DNA of 64,000 nucleotides from Gemelliphila asaccharolytica (GTDB taxonomy: Bacteria > Bacillota > Bacilli > Staphylococcales > Gemellaceae). The DNA lies in assembly GCF_001553005.1 (NCBI RefSeq), contig NZ_KQ959899.1, forward strand, positions 58,595 through 122,594, written 5' to 3'. The notes below the pieces were generated by a model. That model worked only from the letters and a program-made list of their open reading frames with translations. It did no database searches and was not told the origin of the DNA. A program made the translations under genes and the position numbers. Of the stretch, positions 15,252 to 25,305 are shown in pieces; position 1 is the first letter of the stretch, and each line of letters opens with the position of its first letter.

Positions 15252-16187
15252 TTATTTTAAAGCTTTTACTATTGTATCAATATTAGCTTTAGCAGTTTTT
15301 ATGTAATCTTCAGAATCATGTTCTTTATCCCCAAGTGAATCTGAATATAATTCTCCACCTATTGATATCTCATGTCCCTTAGATTTTACCGCACTTTGTA
15401 AAGATTTAATTGTTTTTTCAGGAACTGATGATTCCACAAAAATTGCTTTAATGTTTCTTTCCACTATTTTTTTAGACAGATTTTCTATATCAGCTGTTGT
15501 TGCCTCTGTTTCTGTACTAACTCCTTGAATAGATAAAACATCAAAACCATATCTATCTGCAAAGTAGCTAAAAGCGTCGTGTGCTGTCACTAAAGCTCTT
15601 TGAGATTTAGGAATTTCATTAGCTTTATCCATAATATATTTATCTAATTCATCTAATTGAATTTTGTAATTATCAAAATTTTGAGTAAATGTATTTTTAT
15701 CTTCTGGATAAAATTTTCCTAATTCTTCTGAAATGTATTTTCCTACCCCACTCCAGATATCTGTATCAAACCAAATATGTGGATCTGGATTTCCATCTTC
15801 TTCTGTTTTCAACTTATCTTTAGGGACAGATTTACCTGCTTCTATTACTTTTTTACCTTTTAAATCAGCAAATACTTCTCCCATTTTTCCTTCTAAGTGT
15901 AAACCTTGATATACTACTACATCTGCTTTTTTTAATTTTTCTATATCTGAAGCTGTTGCAGTATATAAATGTGGATCAACTCCTTCTCCCATTAATCCTT
16001 CTACCTCTACTTTTTCGCCTCCAATATTTTGTATCATATCTTTAAGCATAGTAGTTGTTGTTACTATATGTATTTTATTACCACTTTTTGTCGTAGAAGC
16101 ATTATCAGTTTTTTTACTACATCCAGTAAAAATTAATACAAATACCAACAATATAGATAATATTGATAAAAATTTTTTGTTCATCAT
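15252..16187 (-). CDS. Metal (zinc/manganese) ABC transporter substrate-binding lipoprotein
   Basis: 311 residues. The signal peptide ends in a lipobox (IFTGCSKK), so the protein is anchored outside the membrane. It belongs to the cluster A-1 (TroA/ZnuA/MntA) family: GVDPHLYTATASD and NPDPHIWFDTDIWSG carry the metal-binding His, and IQGVSTETEATTADIE and IFVESSVPEKTI the later acidic ligands. The metal cannot be settled; the Fur-like operator fits Zn, Mn or Fe. No permease or ATPase gene is adjacent, so the rest of the transporter is elsewhere. A second ATG directly follows the first; either could be used. Confidence 0.88.
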   Translation of the reverse strand: MMNKKFLSILSILLVFVLIFTGCSKKTDNASTTKSGNKIHIVTTTTMLKDMIQNIGGEKVEVEGLMGEGVDPHLYTATASDIEKLKKADVVVYQGLHLEGKMGEVFADLKGKKVIEAGKSVPKDKLKTEEDGNPDPHIWFDTDIWSGVGKYISEELGKFYPEDKNTFTQNFDNYKIQLDELDKYIMDKANEIPKSQRALVTAHDAFSYFADRYGFDVLSIQGVSTETEATTADIENLSKKIVERNIKAIFVESSVPEKTIKSLQSAVKSKGHEISIGGELYSDSLGDKEHDSEDYIKTAKANIDTIVKALK

Positions 16188-16231
16188 CTTCCTCCTGAAT
16201 TAATTATAAAGAATTTTATCTTTACATTGTA

Positions 16232-16260
16232 ATTATAACTGATAATCATTATTAAGTAAA
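16232..16260 (-). promoter_or_regulatory. Promoter with Fur-family operator for the metal-binding lipoprotein
   Basis: On the minus strand TTTACT (16260-16255), 17 bases, TATAAT (16237-16232). Between them lies TAATAATGATTATCA (16254-16240), which matches the 7-1-7 Fur-family consensus TGATAATNATTATCA at 14 of 15 places on the other strand. A metal-loaded Fur, Zur or PerR-type repressor bound here would cover the spacer. Confidence 0.85.
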
Positions 16261-16279
16261 TAGGTAATATAAATTTTTT

Positions 16280-17167
16280 TTATTTTACTTTTTCTAAATC
16301 TACATTCATTGTTTTAGCTACTTCTATAACATTATTATATGACTGCTCATTAACTTCTTCAAATCCTGTAATGGAAAATAATTTTGTAAACAAGTCCATG
16401 ATTTCTTTATCGTCTTGCATTGATATCAAAGTTTCTTTTATTTTTTTCTGCATTTCATTATCTAAACTATTTGATACAGTAACAGTCACTCCTGGTATTA
16501 ATTCACTTGTTGCTATGACTTTTAAATCCTCTTTTATATTTGGAAAATCTTTTGAATATTTATCAAGTACTCCTTCAAATGTACCTATAGCATCCACATC
16601 TCCTAATTCTAAAAGTTGAACACTTTTATCATGACCACCTGTAAATAAAACTTTAACATCTTTATCTAAATCTATTCCTTTATTTTTAATCATAGATGCC
16701 GGATAAATATATCCTGATGTTGATGATTCATCAACAAAACCTAAAGTTTTTCCTTTTAAATCAGCAATATTATTTATATTAGAAGATTTTTTTGCCAATA
16801 TAACAGATTTATACCCTGGTACTCCTGTTTTCCCCTTTGCTGTTAAGATATTTTTTGCTGTACCCTTGTTAGTTGCAAGTAAAGAAGAAAATGGAGGTAT
16901 AAATGCAAAATCAACACTACCGCTATTCAAACCTTCAACAACTCCAATATAACTACTTGCTGTGAATATTTCTACTTTTCTTCCTAACTTTTCTGATAAC
17001 TTTTTAGCAATAGGTTCAGTATCTTCCACTAATTTTTCATTGTTTTTTAAAGGAACAAAGCCTAATTTCAATGTTTTTTCCTTTTCGTGTTTATTTCCAC
17101 AACCTGTTATACTTATAATAAATGTTATAGCTAACAATAAAAATAATATTTTTTTAATTTTTTTCAT
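16280..17167 (-). CDS. PhnD-type phosphonate/phosphate ABC transporter substrate-binding lipoprotein
   Basis: 295 residues with a lipobox (ISITGCGNK). Features of the PhnD family are seen: KLGFVPLKNNEKLVEDTEPI, SSYIGVVEGLNSGSVDFAFI and LKGKTLGFVDESSTSGYIYP, where the Ser/Thr-rich stretch binds the phosphonate or phosphite group in relatives. It is a solitary binding protein without permease or ATPase genes here. It lies close upstream of the metal-binding lipoprotein, but the promoter in between suggests separate control. Substrate choice within the family cannot be read from sequence. Confidence 0.85.
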   Translation of the reverse strand: MKKIKKILFLLLAITFIISITGCGNKHEKEKTLKLGFVPLKNNEKLVEDTEPIAKKLSEKLGRKVEIFTASSYIGVVEGLNSGSVDFAFIPPFSSLLATNKGTAKNILTAKGKTGVPGYKSVILAKKSSNINNIADLKGKTLGFVDESSTSGYIYPASMIKNKGIDLDKDVKVLFTGGHDKSVQLLELGDVDAIGTFEGVLDKYSKDFPNIKEDLKVIATSELIPGVTVTVSNSLDNEMQKKIKETLISMQDDKEIMDLFTKLFSITGFEEVNEQSYNNVIEVAKTMNVDLEKVK

Positions 17168-17219
17168 ATTTTTCTCCTTATTATTTTTTTATAATAAAAA
17201 AAGACACTTTTTTCAAAAA

Positions 17220-17289
17220 GGCGAATACCGGATTTGAACCGGTGATCAAGGTTTTGCAGACCCGTGCCTTACCACTTGGCTAATTCGCC
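17220..17289 (-). tRNA. tRNA-Cys (anticodon GCA)
   Basis: GGCGAAT at the 5' end pairs with ATTCGCC at the 3' end. The anticodon loop is TCTGCAAA, giving GCA. The T-loop GGTTCAAATCC is standard. No CCA is encoded. Confidence 0.95.
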
Positions 17290-17290
17290 A

Positions 17291-17367
17291 TGGGGCGATT
17301 GATGGGAATCGAACCCACGTGTGTCGGAACCACAATCCGATGCGTTAACCACTTCGCCACAATCGCC
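17291..17367 (-). tRNA. tRNA-His (anticodon GTG)
   Basis: GGCGATTG pairs with CAATCGCC, including the extra 5' G opposite C73 that marks tRNA-His. The anticodon is GTG in the loop TTGTGG; CCA is encoded. It lies one base from tRNA-Cys, likely one transcript. Confidence 0.96.
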
Positions 17368-17505
17368 AAAATACAACATTAACATTATATATTTTTTGCA
17401 TTAAAATGTCAATACTATATTTTATTTAAAGTTCTAATTGAAAATATATTAGCTATATTTATTAAATATATTTTTATACCTATATTTTATCAAATAGCTA
17501 ATAAA

Positions 17506-18102
17506 TTATCTAACTGTTTTTCTATTTTTTTTATATATAAAATAGAAAATCACTGCTAATATAACTATTATAACAAAAATTATTCCATATTTATGTAGTA
17601 ATTTAAATATATATTCCCAGCTAGGTCCCAAAACAACACCTACTGTTATAAATGTTGTTACCCATAAAATTCCTCCTATAGTAGAATAAATATGAAATTT
17701 TTTACTATTAATTTTTGTTATTCCTGAAAAATATCCTAGAATATGTCTTACTCCTGGTAAATAATAAGCTATAAATATAACTACATTTCCATATTTATTA
17801 AAAAATTTTGATGCTTTTTCCATTCTTATTTTAGTTAAACCTATATAACTGCCATATTTATCTATAGCTTTAGTACCTAATCTTCTTCCTACTTCATAAG
17901 ACATTTGCATTCCTATTATTGTTCCTAATGAAGCCGATAATACCATTAATATGTAATTAGAGTGACCATAATACCCCATTACACCTGCTAAAACCATCAT
18001 AGTTTCTCCGGGTATTGGTAATGCTACAAATTCTAATATAAGTGAAAAAAATAATATTAGATAAACATGATTAGTTAATAGTTTAAATAAAGTTTCTTCC
18101 AT
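17506..18102 (-). CDS. DedA family membrane protein
   Basis: 198 residues, with hydrophobic segments near 13-40, 52-70, 105-125, 138-158 and 170-190. The motif EFVALPIPGETMMVLAGVMG at residues 25-44 and the conserved R-x-x-P-G-V-R-H (here YYLPGVRHILGYFSG) are hallmarks of DedA. Members act as lipid scramblases/undecaprenyl phosphate flippases in several bacteria. The C-terminus is basic (YKKNRKTVR). It stands alone between tRNAs and secDF. Confidence 0.9.
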   Translation of the reverse strand: MEETLFKLLTNHVYLILFFSLILEFVALPIPGETMMVLAGVMGYYGHSNYILMVLSASLGTIIGMQMSYEVGRRLGTKAIDKYGSYIGLTKIRMEKASKFFNKYGNVVIFIAYYLPGVRHILGYFSGITKINSKKFHIYSTIGGILWVTTFITVGVVLGPSWEYIFKLLHKYGIIFVIIVILAVIFYFIYKKNRKTVR

Positions 18103-18233
18103 TATAAGATCCTTTTCTTGATAATTTTGAATATTTATATTATATAATATTTATTTTTTAAAAACAACCTTGATAAAAAACCACATTTATAAAAAATCTA
18201 AAAATAATTTTCTATAAACATGGTCTTATTATA

Positions 18234-20528
18234 TTATACTAATACTTTATGATTTTCTGCTCGTTCTTTATACTGTTTTTTTTCTTTTATTTCTATTTTT
18301 CCTTTTTTTCTTAACTCTTTCACTTTAAGGACTGCCCATAACTGTGCAGCTATAAATAAAGAAGAGTATAATCCAAATATCAAACCTATTAGTAATGCAA
18401 TGTTAAATGTAAATATAGCTTTACTTCCTAATAATAACATTATAATAACTGTTATTAGTACGGTTATTACTGTATTTATAGATCTTGATAATGTTTGTCT
18501 AAGAGAAACATCTACTATTTTATAAATTTGCTCTTTTGTTTTTATTATTTTTTCATATTTCAAATGTTCTCTTATTCTGTCAAATGTAACTATTGTATCA
18601 TTTATTGAATAACCTACTATTGTAAGAACTGCTGCAATAAATGTAATGTCTATTTCTAATCTCAATATACTAGATATAAATATTATAACAGCGACATCAT
18701 GTAATAAAGCTATTATACTTGTAACTCCCATTCTCCACTCAAACCTTAATGCTACATATATTATAATTCCTATAGAAGCATAAATTAAAGCAAACATAGC
18801 ATTTTTTGCTAATTCTTTACCTATTACTGGAGATACTACACTTAAATTAGTCCCTTTTTGATATTTTTTATTAAAGTAGTCTTTTATTTCAATAGATTTA
18901 TCTTGTTCGAAACTTTGTTTTACATGTATAGTAACTTGTTTTTTATCGGGAGATAATACCATTTTTTCTTCTTTTATTTTTAGATTATCTAAATCTTTTT
19001 TTATTTGCTCAGTTTCTAATTGAGAGTTACTCATAACGTCTATTCTTGTCCCACTTGAAAAGTCTATACCTAGATTTAATCTAAATACTGAAAGAGATAT
19101 AATACCTGCTAACATTATTATTGTACTAAAAGCAAAGAATTTTTTCATGTTTTTTGTAAAATTTAATTTATCAAATTTTGTTGTCAAACTTAACGAATTT
19201 ACAGGTACTTTTGTTTTAATTATATGTTTTTTATTAACCCCAAATAGCCATGTTTTTTCATTAAATATATTTGAATTTACTAACAAGCTTAACAATATTC
19301 TAGTTCCAAAAACTGCAGTTATAAAACTTACAACTATTGTTAGTAATAACATAGTGGCAAATCCTTTTACACTACTTGTTCCAAAAATAAATAACACTAT
19401 AGCTGCTATAACTGTAGTTAATTGAGAGTCAAAAATTGTCCACAATGACTGTTTAGCCCCATCTAAATAAGATTTTTTTAACGAATATCCCGCTCTCAAC
19501 TCTTCTTTTATACGCTCATACATTATTATATTGGCATCGACAGCCATACCAACTCCTAATATTAAAGCTGCTATCCCAGGTAGTGTCAAAACTCCTGAAA
19601 TTAAATTGAAAAATACTATAACTATATATACATATAAAATTAACATTATACTTGCTATAATTCCTGGTAATTTATAAAGAACTAGCATAAATAAGCATAT
19701 AATAGCTAAAGATATAACACCTGCAAACACTGTTTTATTTAATGCGTCTACACCAAATTGTGCCCCTACTGAATTTGAATAAATTTCTGTTAATTTTACT
19801 GGTAATGCTCCTGAATTTAGCAATGCAGCTAACTCTTTAGCTTCCTTAACTGTGAAATGCCCTGTAATTTGAACATCTTTTGAATTAATTGTTTGAGTAA
19901 CTTGTGGTGCTGATACAAATTTAGGTTGTCCTTTTTTTTGAATTTCTTTTTTATAGCTATCTCCATCAGCAAAATCCATCCAAATTACCATTAAATTTTG
20001 ACCAGCGGGTTTTTTGCTTATCTCAGAAGTTATTTTCCCAAATTTTTCTGCATCTTTTAATTTTAACGATACCATTGGTTTTGATTGTTGATCAAAACTT
20101 TGCGTTGCTCCATTTTCTTCTAAATCAGAACCATCTAATAATATATTATCGTCTACATCTCTTATTGTTAAATTAGCTTGTGTTGATAACACTTTTCTTG
20201 CAGTTTCCTGATCTTTTATTCCAGCAAGTTCTACTCTTATCCTATTACCTGACTCTACAGTAATTACTGGCTCACTTACTCCTAAAATATTTATACGTCT
20301 TCCTATAGTATCTGAAGTAGCTTTTACAGCAGCTTCATTTATTTGATCTCTATCTTTTAAAGGATCTACTTGATATAAAACTTCAAATCCTCCTTGTAAA
20401 TCTAGTCCTAAATTAACTTTATTTAAATTAGGCTTGTATGTTAATAATATACTTGTTAATATTATGGCTATTAATATTATACATGAAAAAACTCTACCAA
20501 TTTTCTTTTCATATCTTCTATTTCTCAT
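18234..20528 (-). CDS. secDF: Fused SecDF protein-export membrane protein
   Basis: 764 residues. The SecD half has LNKVNLGLDLQGGFEVLYQV, a large extracytoplasmic domain, and six segments (about 255-440) with LPGIAALILGVGMAVDANII. The SecF half starts near residue 465 with FRLNLGIDFSSGTRIDV and has VGYSINDTIVTFDRIRE. It uses the proton motive force to help complete Sec-dependent export. Fusion of SecD and SecF is usual in Bacillales. It ends the operon murE-prfC-gtrA-HAD-secDF, overlapping the HAD gene by 11 bases. Confidence 0.96.
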   Translation of the reverse strand: MRNRRYEKKIGRVFSCIILIAIILTSILLTYKPNLNKVNLGLDLQGGFEVLYQVDPLKDRDQINEAAVKATSDTIGRRINILGVSEPVITVESGNRIRVELAGIKDQETARKVLSTQANLTIRDVDDNILLDGSDLEENGATQSFDQQSKPMVSLKLKDAEKFGKITSEISKKPAGQNLMVIWMDFADGDSYKKEIQKKGQPKFVSAPQVTQTINSKDVQITGHFTVKEAKELAALLNSGALPVKLTEIYSNSVGAQFGVDALNKTVFAGVISLAIICLFMLVLYKLPGIIASIMLILYVYIVIVFFNLISGVLTLPGIAALILGVGMAVDANIIMYERIKEELRAGYSLKKSYLDGAKQSLWTIFDSQLTTVIAAIVLFIFGTSSVKGFATMLLLTIVVSFITAVFGTRILLSLLVNSNIFNEKTWLFGVNKKHIIKTKVPVNSLSLTTKFDKLNFTKNMKKFFAFSTIIMLAGIISLSVFRLNLGIDFSSGTRIDVMSNSQLETEQIKKDLDNLKIKEEKMVLSPDKKQVTIHVKQSFEQDKSIEIKDYFNKKYQKGTNLSVVSPVIGKELAKNAMFALIYASIGIIIYVALRFEWRMGVTSIIALLHDVAVIIFISSILRLEIDITFIAAVLTIVGYSINDTIVTFDRIREHLKYEKIIKTKEQIYKIVDVSLRQTLSRSINTVITVLITVIIMLLLGSKAIFTFNIALLIGLIFGLYSSLFIAAQLWAVLKVKELRKKGKIEIKEKKQYKERAENHKVLV

Positions 20529-21369
20529 ATTCTTCTCCTATTTTATTTAAATAATCTTCTATATATTTTAAAATTGAATAATCATTATTACTTCCTATGA
20601 CTTCATCACATATATCTCTAATTTCTTTTTTTGCGTTGATAGGACAAATCCCTTTTCCTACCATCTCAAGCATATCTATATCATTAAATCCGTCACCAAA
20701 AGCTATAGCATCATCTATCTTCAAGTTATAATAATCTGCAACTTTTTGTATTCCATTTGATTTACTTGTGCCTTTAGAGCTTATATCAAAAAAATTATCT
20801 GCTGAAAATCTTCCTTCTACATCTATTTTTTCTTTTATTTTATCAAAAATTTCTTCCAAAATTCTTTTATTGTCAGAATATATCATGACTTTATAACATT
20901 TATCATTATTCTTTTCAATAGATGATATAACATCTTTTTCTATTATTACAGGTGTTTTATACTTGGCATTATTTATTTTTTCATACTTTCTTATTCTTTT
21001 AATATTGTTAGAATATTTGTCACAATATATATAATTAGGAGTATATAAATGAAATTCTACTGTCCCATCTGTATTTTTTAAATATGTGTCATGTATTATT
21101 TCAATTTCATTCATATTTAAATGTTTTTCATAGATTATTTCTCCTGTTTTTTGATTTCTTATAAAACTACCATTACAAGAAATAGTTAAATCTTCTAAGC
21201 CCATTTCATTATAATAATTCTTAACAGCTATATCTGCCCTTCCGGTAGCTATTATAAATTTTATACCTTTGTCTTTTAATCTTTTTATTACTGATTTAGA
21301 ATGAGGACTTATCTTTTTATCATCATCTAAAAAAGTTCCATCCATATCTGTAACAAACCATTTTGTCAT
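20518..21369 (-). CDS. Cof-type HAD-superfamily phosphatase
   Basis: 283 residues. HAD motif I is DMDGTFLDDD at residues 8-17 with both Asp; motif II is FIIATGRAD; motif IV is AFGDGFNDIDMLEMVGKGIC. A C2-type cap domain lies between, as in Cof/YwpJ phosphatases acting on sugar phosphates or flavin/PLP precursors. Exact substrate unknown. It overlaps the upstream GtrA-like gene by four bases. Confidence 0.92.
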   Translation of the reverse strand: MTKWFVTDMDGTFLDDDKKISPHSKSVIKRLKDKGIKFIIATGRADIAVKNYYNEMGLEDLTISCNGSFIRNQKTGEIIYEKHLNMNEIEIIHDTYLKNTDGTVEFHLYTPNYIYCDKYSNNIKRIRKYEKINNAKYKTPVIIEKDVISSIEKNNDKCYKVMIYSDNKRILEEIFDKIKEKIDVEGRFSADNFFDISSKGTSKSNGIQKVADYYNLKIDDAIAFGDGFNDIDMLEMVGKGICPINAKKEIRDICDEVIGSNNDYSILKYIEDYLNKIGEEYEK

Positions 21370-21713
21370 AATTTCTCCTTTTTAAAAACAAAATATTTAC
21401 TTATAATATAATTTCCTACTATAACAACTACTTGCATTATAATTTTTGAATTAAAATCCTCAATCCCTATAAATACAAATAATTCTAAACCTAATATCTC
21501 TATTAACATGGTTATTAACCTTGATGAAAAAAATTTAATTAATTCTTTGATAATTTCTTTCATTTTTTTTAAGTTTGATAAAAATACATATTTTGCATTT
21601 GTAAAGTATGCAAATATTATTGATATTGTTATTGATATTAAATTAGATATAACTCTTTCTACCCCTACTTTGGTTAAAATGTAATATATTATAATATTTA
21701 CAAAAGTTGTCAT
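21366..21713 (-). CDS. GtrA-like membrane protein, start codon uncertain
   Basis: 115 residues from the first ATG, with four hydrophobic segments (about 3-18, 22-45, 57-80, 85-105) and the NAKYVFLS motif of the GtrA family, which helps transfer lipid-linked sugars in cell-surface glycosylation. The frame stays open for 22 codons upstream and encodes family-like sequence (LIKKEYTAIFNYIFFGIM), but has no ATG, GTG or TTG there; an ATA sits where a start would be expected. So the natural start may have been lost, or a rare codon is used, and the first membrane segment could be shortened. Confidence 0.8.
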   Translation of the reverse strand: MTTFVNIIIYYILTKVGVERVISNLISITISIIFAYFTNAKYVFLSNLKKMKEIIKELIKFFSSRLITMLIEILGLELFVFIGIEDFNSKIIMQVVVIVGNYIISKYFVFKKEKL

Positions 21714-21798
21714 TATACCAAAAAATATATAATTAAATATTGCTGTGTATTCCTTTTTTATTAAATAATCTTAATATTTTTTTGTTTTTTTATAATTT

Positions 21799-23358
21799 TT
21801 ATAATAAACTGTATAATTTTATATCTTTATGTTTTTCTTCAAACCATCTTAAAGCAAACTCATTTTCAAAAAGGAAAACATAATTATCTTGTAGATCTTT
21901 TACTAAAATACTTCTTGATGATGACATACTTTCATCAATTTCTTTTTCATTTTCTACGAAACGAGCTGTTTTTTTACCTATATACTCCATAACAACTTCT
22001 GTATTATATTCATGTTTCATTCTGTGCTCAAATACTTCAAATTGTAATTGACCTACAGCTCCTAAAATAATTTGATTTGTATATAAAGTTTTATAATATT
22101 GTATTGCTCCTTCTTGAACTAATTGTTCTATTCCTTTATGAAAATGTTTTTGTTTTAAAACGTTTTTAGCCGAAACTTTAACAAATATTTCTGGAGTAAA
22201 TGAAGGTAATTTTTCATATTCTAATTTTTTATTCTTATATAAGGTATCTCCTATTTGATAATTTCCTGTATCATAAAGACCTACTATATCTCCTGGATAA
22301 GCTACATCTATAGTTGATTTATCATCTGCCATAAAATTTGTAGATCTAGATATTTTTATTTTTTTGTTATTTCTTGCTAAAAAAACATCCATTCCTCTTT
22401 CAAAAATTCCTGAACATATTCTTAAAAAAGCTATCCTATCTCTATGTTTTGGATCCATATTTGCTTGTATTTTAAAAATAAATCCAGAAAAATCTTCTGA
22501 TAATGGGCTAGTATTATCACCATCTATCGTTTTTCTTTCTTTTGGTGTTGGTGCAGTGTCTATATAATAGTTTAAAAAGCTTTCAACTCCAAATGAAGAA
22601 AGTGCGGACCCAAAAAATACCGGAGTTTGCTCTCCTATCATTTGTTTATTATAATCATACTCATAACCTGCTTCTGCTACTAATATCATATCTTCTACAC
22701 ATTTTTTATACATAGAATCATTTGATATTGTATGGTCCTTTACTATATTATAATTTTTATCTAATTCTATAAAACTTTCTTCTCTAAATGGTTCTATATA
22801 ATGATTTTTTCTATCCATTATTCCAAAAAAATTTTTTCCCATTCCTACTGGTAAATTCATAGGATATGTTTCTATTTGTAATTTTTCTTCTATTTCTTGT
22901 AATAAATCTAAAGGATCTTTTATCTCTCTATCAAGTTTATTAATAAATGTAAATATAGGTATTCCTCTCATCTTACATACTTTAAAGAGTTTTAGAGTTT
23001 GTGTTTCTATCCCTTTTGCACCATCTATAACCATAACTGCACTATCTACTGCCATCAAAGTTCTATATGTATCCTCTGAAAAATCTTCGTGTCCTGGTGT
23101 ATCTAATATATTTATAATTTTCCCATCATAATCGAATTGCATTACTGATGAAGTTACAGAAATACCTCTTTTTTTCTCTATATCCATCCAGTCACTTTTG
23201 GCAAATTTTCCAGTTTTTTTTCCTTTTACAGTCCCCGCTTCTCTTATAGCTCCACCAAATAAAAGTAATTTTTCTGTTAGTGTTGTTTTACCAGCATCTG
23301 GGTGGGATATTATTGCAAATGTTCTTCTTTTTAGTACTTCTTCTTTAATATTATTCAC
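21799..23358 (-). CDS. prfC: Peptide chain release factor 3
   Basis: 519 residues. GTPase motifs [35 protein letters not shown] and FINKLDRE are in the N-terminal domain; [11 protein letters not shown] and the C-terminal [15 protein letters not shown] segment are typical of RF3 rather than EF-G. It recycles RF1 and RF2 from the ribosome after termination. It lies 9 bases downstream of murE and is probably cotranscribed with it. Confidence 0.96.
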   Translation of the reverse strand: MNNIKEEVLKRRTFAIISHPDAGKTTLTEKLLLFGGAIREAGTVKGKKTGKFAKSDWMDIEKKRGISVTSSVMQFDYDGKIINILDTPGHEDFSEDTYRTLMAVDSAVMVIDGAKGIETQTLKLFKVCKMRGIPIFTFINKLDREIKDPLDLLQEIEEKLQIETYPMNLPVGMGKNFFGIMDRKNHYIEPFREESFIELDKNYNIVKDHTISNDSMYKKCVEDMILVAEAGYEYDYNKQMIGEQTPVFFGSALSSFGVESFLNYYIDTAPTPKERKTIDGDNTSPLSEDFSGFIFKIQANMDPKHRDRIAFLRICSGIFERGMDVFLARNNKKIKISRSTNFMADDKSTIDVAYPGDIVGLYDTGNYQIGDTLYKNKKLEYEKLPSFTPEIFVKVSAKNVLKQKHFHKGIEQLVQEGAIQYYKTLYTNQIILGAVGQLQFEVFEHRMKHEYNTEVVMEYIGKKTARFVENEKEIDESMSSSRSILVKDLQDNYVFLFENEFALRWFEEKHKDIKLYSLL

Positions 23359-23367
23359 AAATAATTT

Positions 23368-24870
23368 TTACCTTTCTTTATTATATTTTTTTCTAGCCTC
23401 TTGAATACAAACTTCTGGATCACAGTGCCAAACTTTTTTTCCTCCTGCTAGTATTTCATAATCCTCTCTGCCTTTCGATGCTAAAATAATAACATCTCCA
23501 GGTCTTGAAATTTCTACTATTCTTTTAACTGCATCTGTTCTAAACCAAACTTTTTCGTAATTATTATGTTTCATTCCTTTTTCAATGCTATTCATTAGAA
23601 CATTTACATCTTCATCTCTAGGACTATCAGTAGTTATTATTACATAATCTGCTTCTGATATTATATTGCCTATTAAAGGTCCTTTTGATAAATCTCTTCC
23701 TCCTCCCATACCTGTAAGAAGAAGAGTTCTTCTATTTTTTCTTATTTCTCTTGTAGCCTCTAATAACTTTTTATATCCATCAGGAGTATGTGCAAAATCA
23801 CTTATTATATCAATAGGTAATTCACCAGAAATTATTTCCATTCTTCCCAATAAAGGTGGTAAAACTTCTATGGTTTTTATTATTTTATTCAAATCAATTC
23901 CTTTTAGCCAAACAGCTATGATGCTAGCCATCATGTTACTAACCATAAAATCGCCTATAAAAGGCATCTTACATACAAAATCGCCTTCTGGAGTTTTTAA
24001 TTCAAAGTTAGTATAAAACTTATTGTTTTCAGATACCATTTTTATATTATAAGCAAAAAAGTCTGCATTTTTATCTTTTATAGAATATGTTATCTCTTCA
24101 TGATACAAAGATTTAGACATTTTTCCATAATATTTATCATCTAGATTTAAAACACCATATTTTTTTTCTAATAAATTGTTACCCAAAGTTGAAAAAAGTA
24201 GAGATTTATCATGAGCGTAATTTTCCATTGTTTTATGAAAATCAAGATGCTCATGTGTTAGATTAGTAAATATTGCTATATCTATTGGCACATTATAAAT
24301 TCTTCCTAAAACTAAAGCGTGTGAAGATGCTTCAAATGCAAAGTTATTTATTCTATTTTTCTTTATTTCTCTTATTTTTTCATGAAGAATAAGGACATCA
24401 GGAGTAGTATTACCCAAATATTTTGGTTTTTCATCATTCATACAAAATCCATTTGTCCCCATATAAGAACTTTTTTCTCCAAGTTCTCTCAGTATATTAT
24501 GAATTAAAGTAGTAATACTTGTTTTTCCATTTGTTCCTGTAACAGCAACTGTATTTATATCGTAAGATAGATTATTTATTAAAAAACTAATCTTACTAGC
24601 TACTTTATTTACTTCTTTTTCTTTTACAACTACAACACAAGTATTTTTATATGAATAACATTTATCTTCACTTGCTATGATTAGTGTAGCACCTTTTGAA
24701 ATAGAATTTTCTATAAAATCATGTCCGTCTACTGTATATCCTACTTGTGCAACAAAACAAAAATTTTTGCCAACCTTACGTGAATCATTTGTTATTCCTT
24801 TAATATCATTTGGGACTATTCCATAAATTTTTTTTATTTTTATATTTTTTATTATATCTTCTATATTCAT
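23368..24870 (-). CDS. murE: UDP-N-acetylmuramyl-tripeptide synthetase MurE
   Basis: 500 residues from ATG 24870 (AAAGGTAAGA site; the open frame reaches 24897). ATP-binding AVTGTNGKTSITTLIHNI is near residue 105, the central domain holds FEASSHALVLGR and FTNLTHEHLDFHK, and the C-terminal ligase domain GRMEIISG and TTDSPRDEDV. It adds the third amino acid to the peptidoglycan stem. The specificity loop reads D-S-P-R. D-N-P-R marks meso-diaminopimelate enzymes, while lysine-adding enzymes have a different loop, so the substrate is open. It heads the five-gene operon. Confidence 0.93.
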   Translation of the reverse strand: MNIEDIIKNIKIKKIYGIVPNDIKGITNDSRKVGKNFCFVAQVGYTVDGHDFIENSISKGATLIIASEDKCYSYKNTCVVVVKEKEVNKVASKISFLINNLSYDINTVAVTGTNGKTSITTLIHNILRELGEKSSYMGTNGFCMNDEKPKYLGNTTPDVLILHEKIREIKKNRINNFAFEASSHALVLGRIYNVPIDIAIFTNLTHEHLDFHKTMENYAHDKSLLFSTLGNNLLEKKYGVLNLDDKYYGKMSKSLYHEEITYSIKDKNADFFAYNIKMVSENNKFYTNFELKTPEGDFVCKMPFIGDFMVSNMMASIIAVWLKGIDLNKIIKTIEVLPPLLGRMEIISGELPIDIISDFAHTPDGYKKLLEATREIRKNRRTLLLTGMGGGRDLSKGPLIGNIISEADYVIITTDSPRDEDVNVLMNSIEKGMKHNNYEKVWFRTDAVKRIVEISRPGDVIILASKGREDYEILAGGKKVWHCDPEVCIQEARKKYNKER

Positions 24871-25305
24871 AACTCTTACCTTTACAAAAATTACCAAATT
24901 TTATTATACCACTTTAAATGATATTACTCAATATTACTAAAAATTTACAAAATTTATTTTTTATACATTATGAATATATAATATAATTTTTTTCTCAAAA
25001 ACAAAAAACTTAGCAAGGAAAATAAAGTTTTTTAACTAAAACCACTCTTAACGACAATATATCCAAAATTTTCATTCATATTTTCCGATGCTTTTATTAT
25101 ATTTTCGAAAAATATTTTCAAAACTTTTTCTTATTTGAAACAAGGAAGCATCATAAAAATCATACTTATTACTTCTAATATTTTTTTATTTATATAATAA
25201 ATTACATATTATCGTCAAATTTTTTTATATTTAATTGATAGAATTTGATTTATTATTATATTAATTTTGTGATATTATTAATTTATAAGAATTTTAGGAG
25301 AAATT
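24871..25305. other. AT-rich divergent intergenic region
   Basis: About 430 bases between murE (-) and the split methyltransferase (+). It is strongly AT-rich with runs of A and T; I see no gene, structured RNA or repeat. Promoters in both directions are expected. The AGGAG site of the gene at 25306 is at its right end. Confidence 0.5.
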
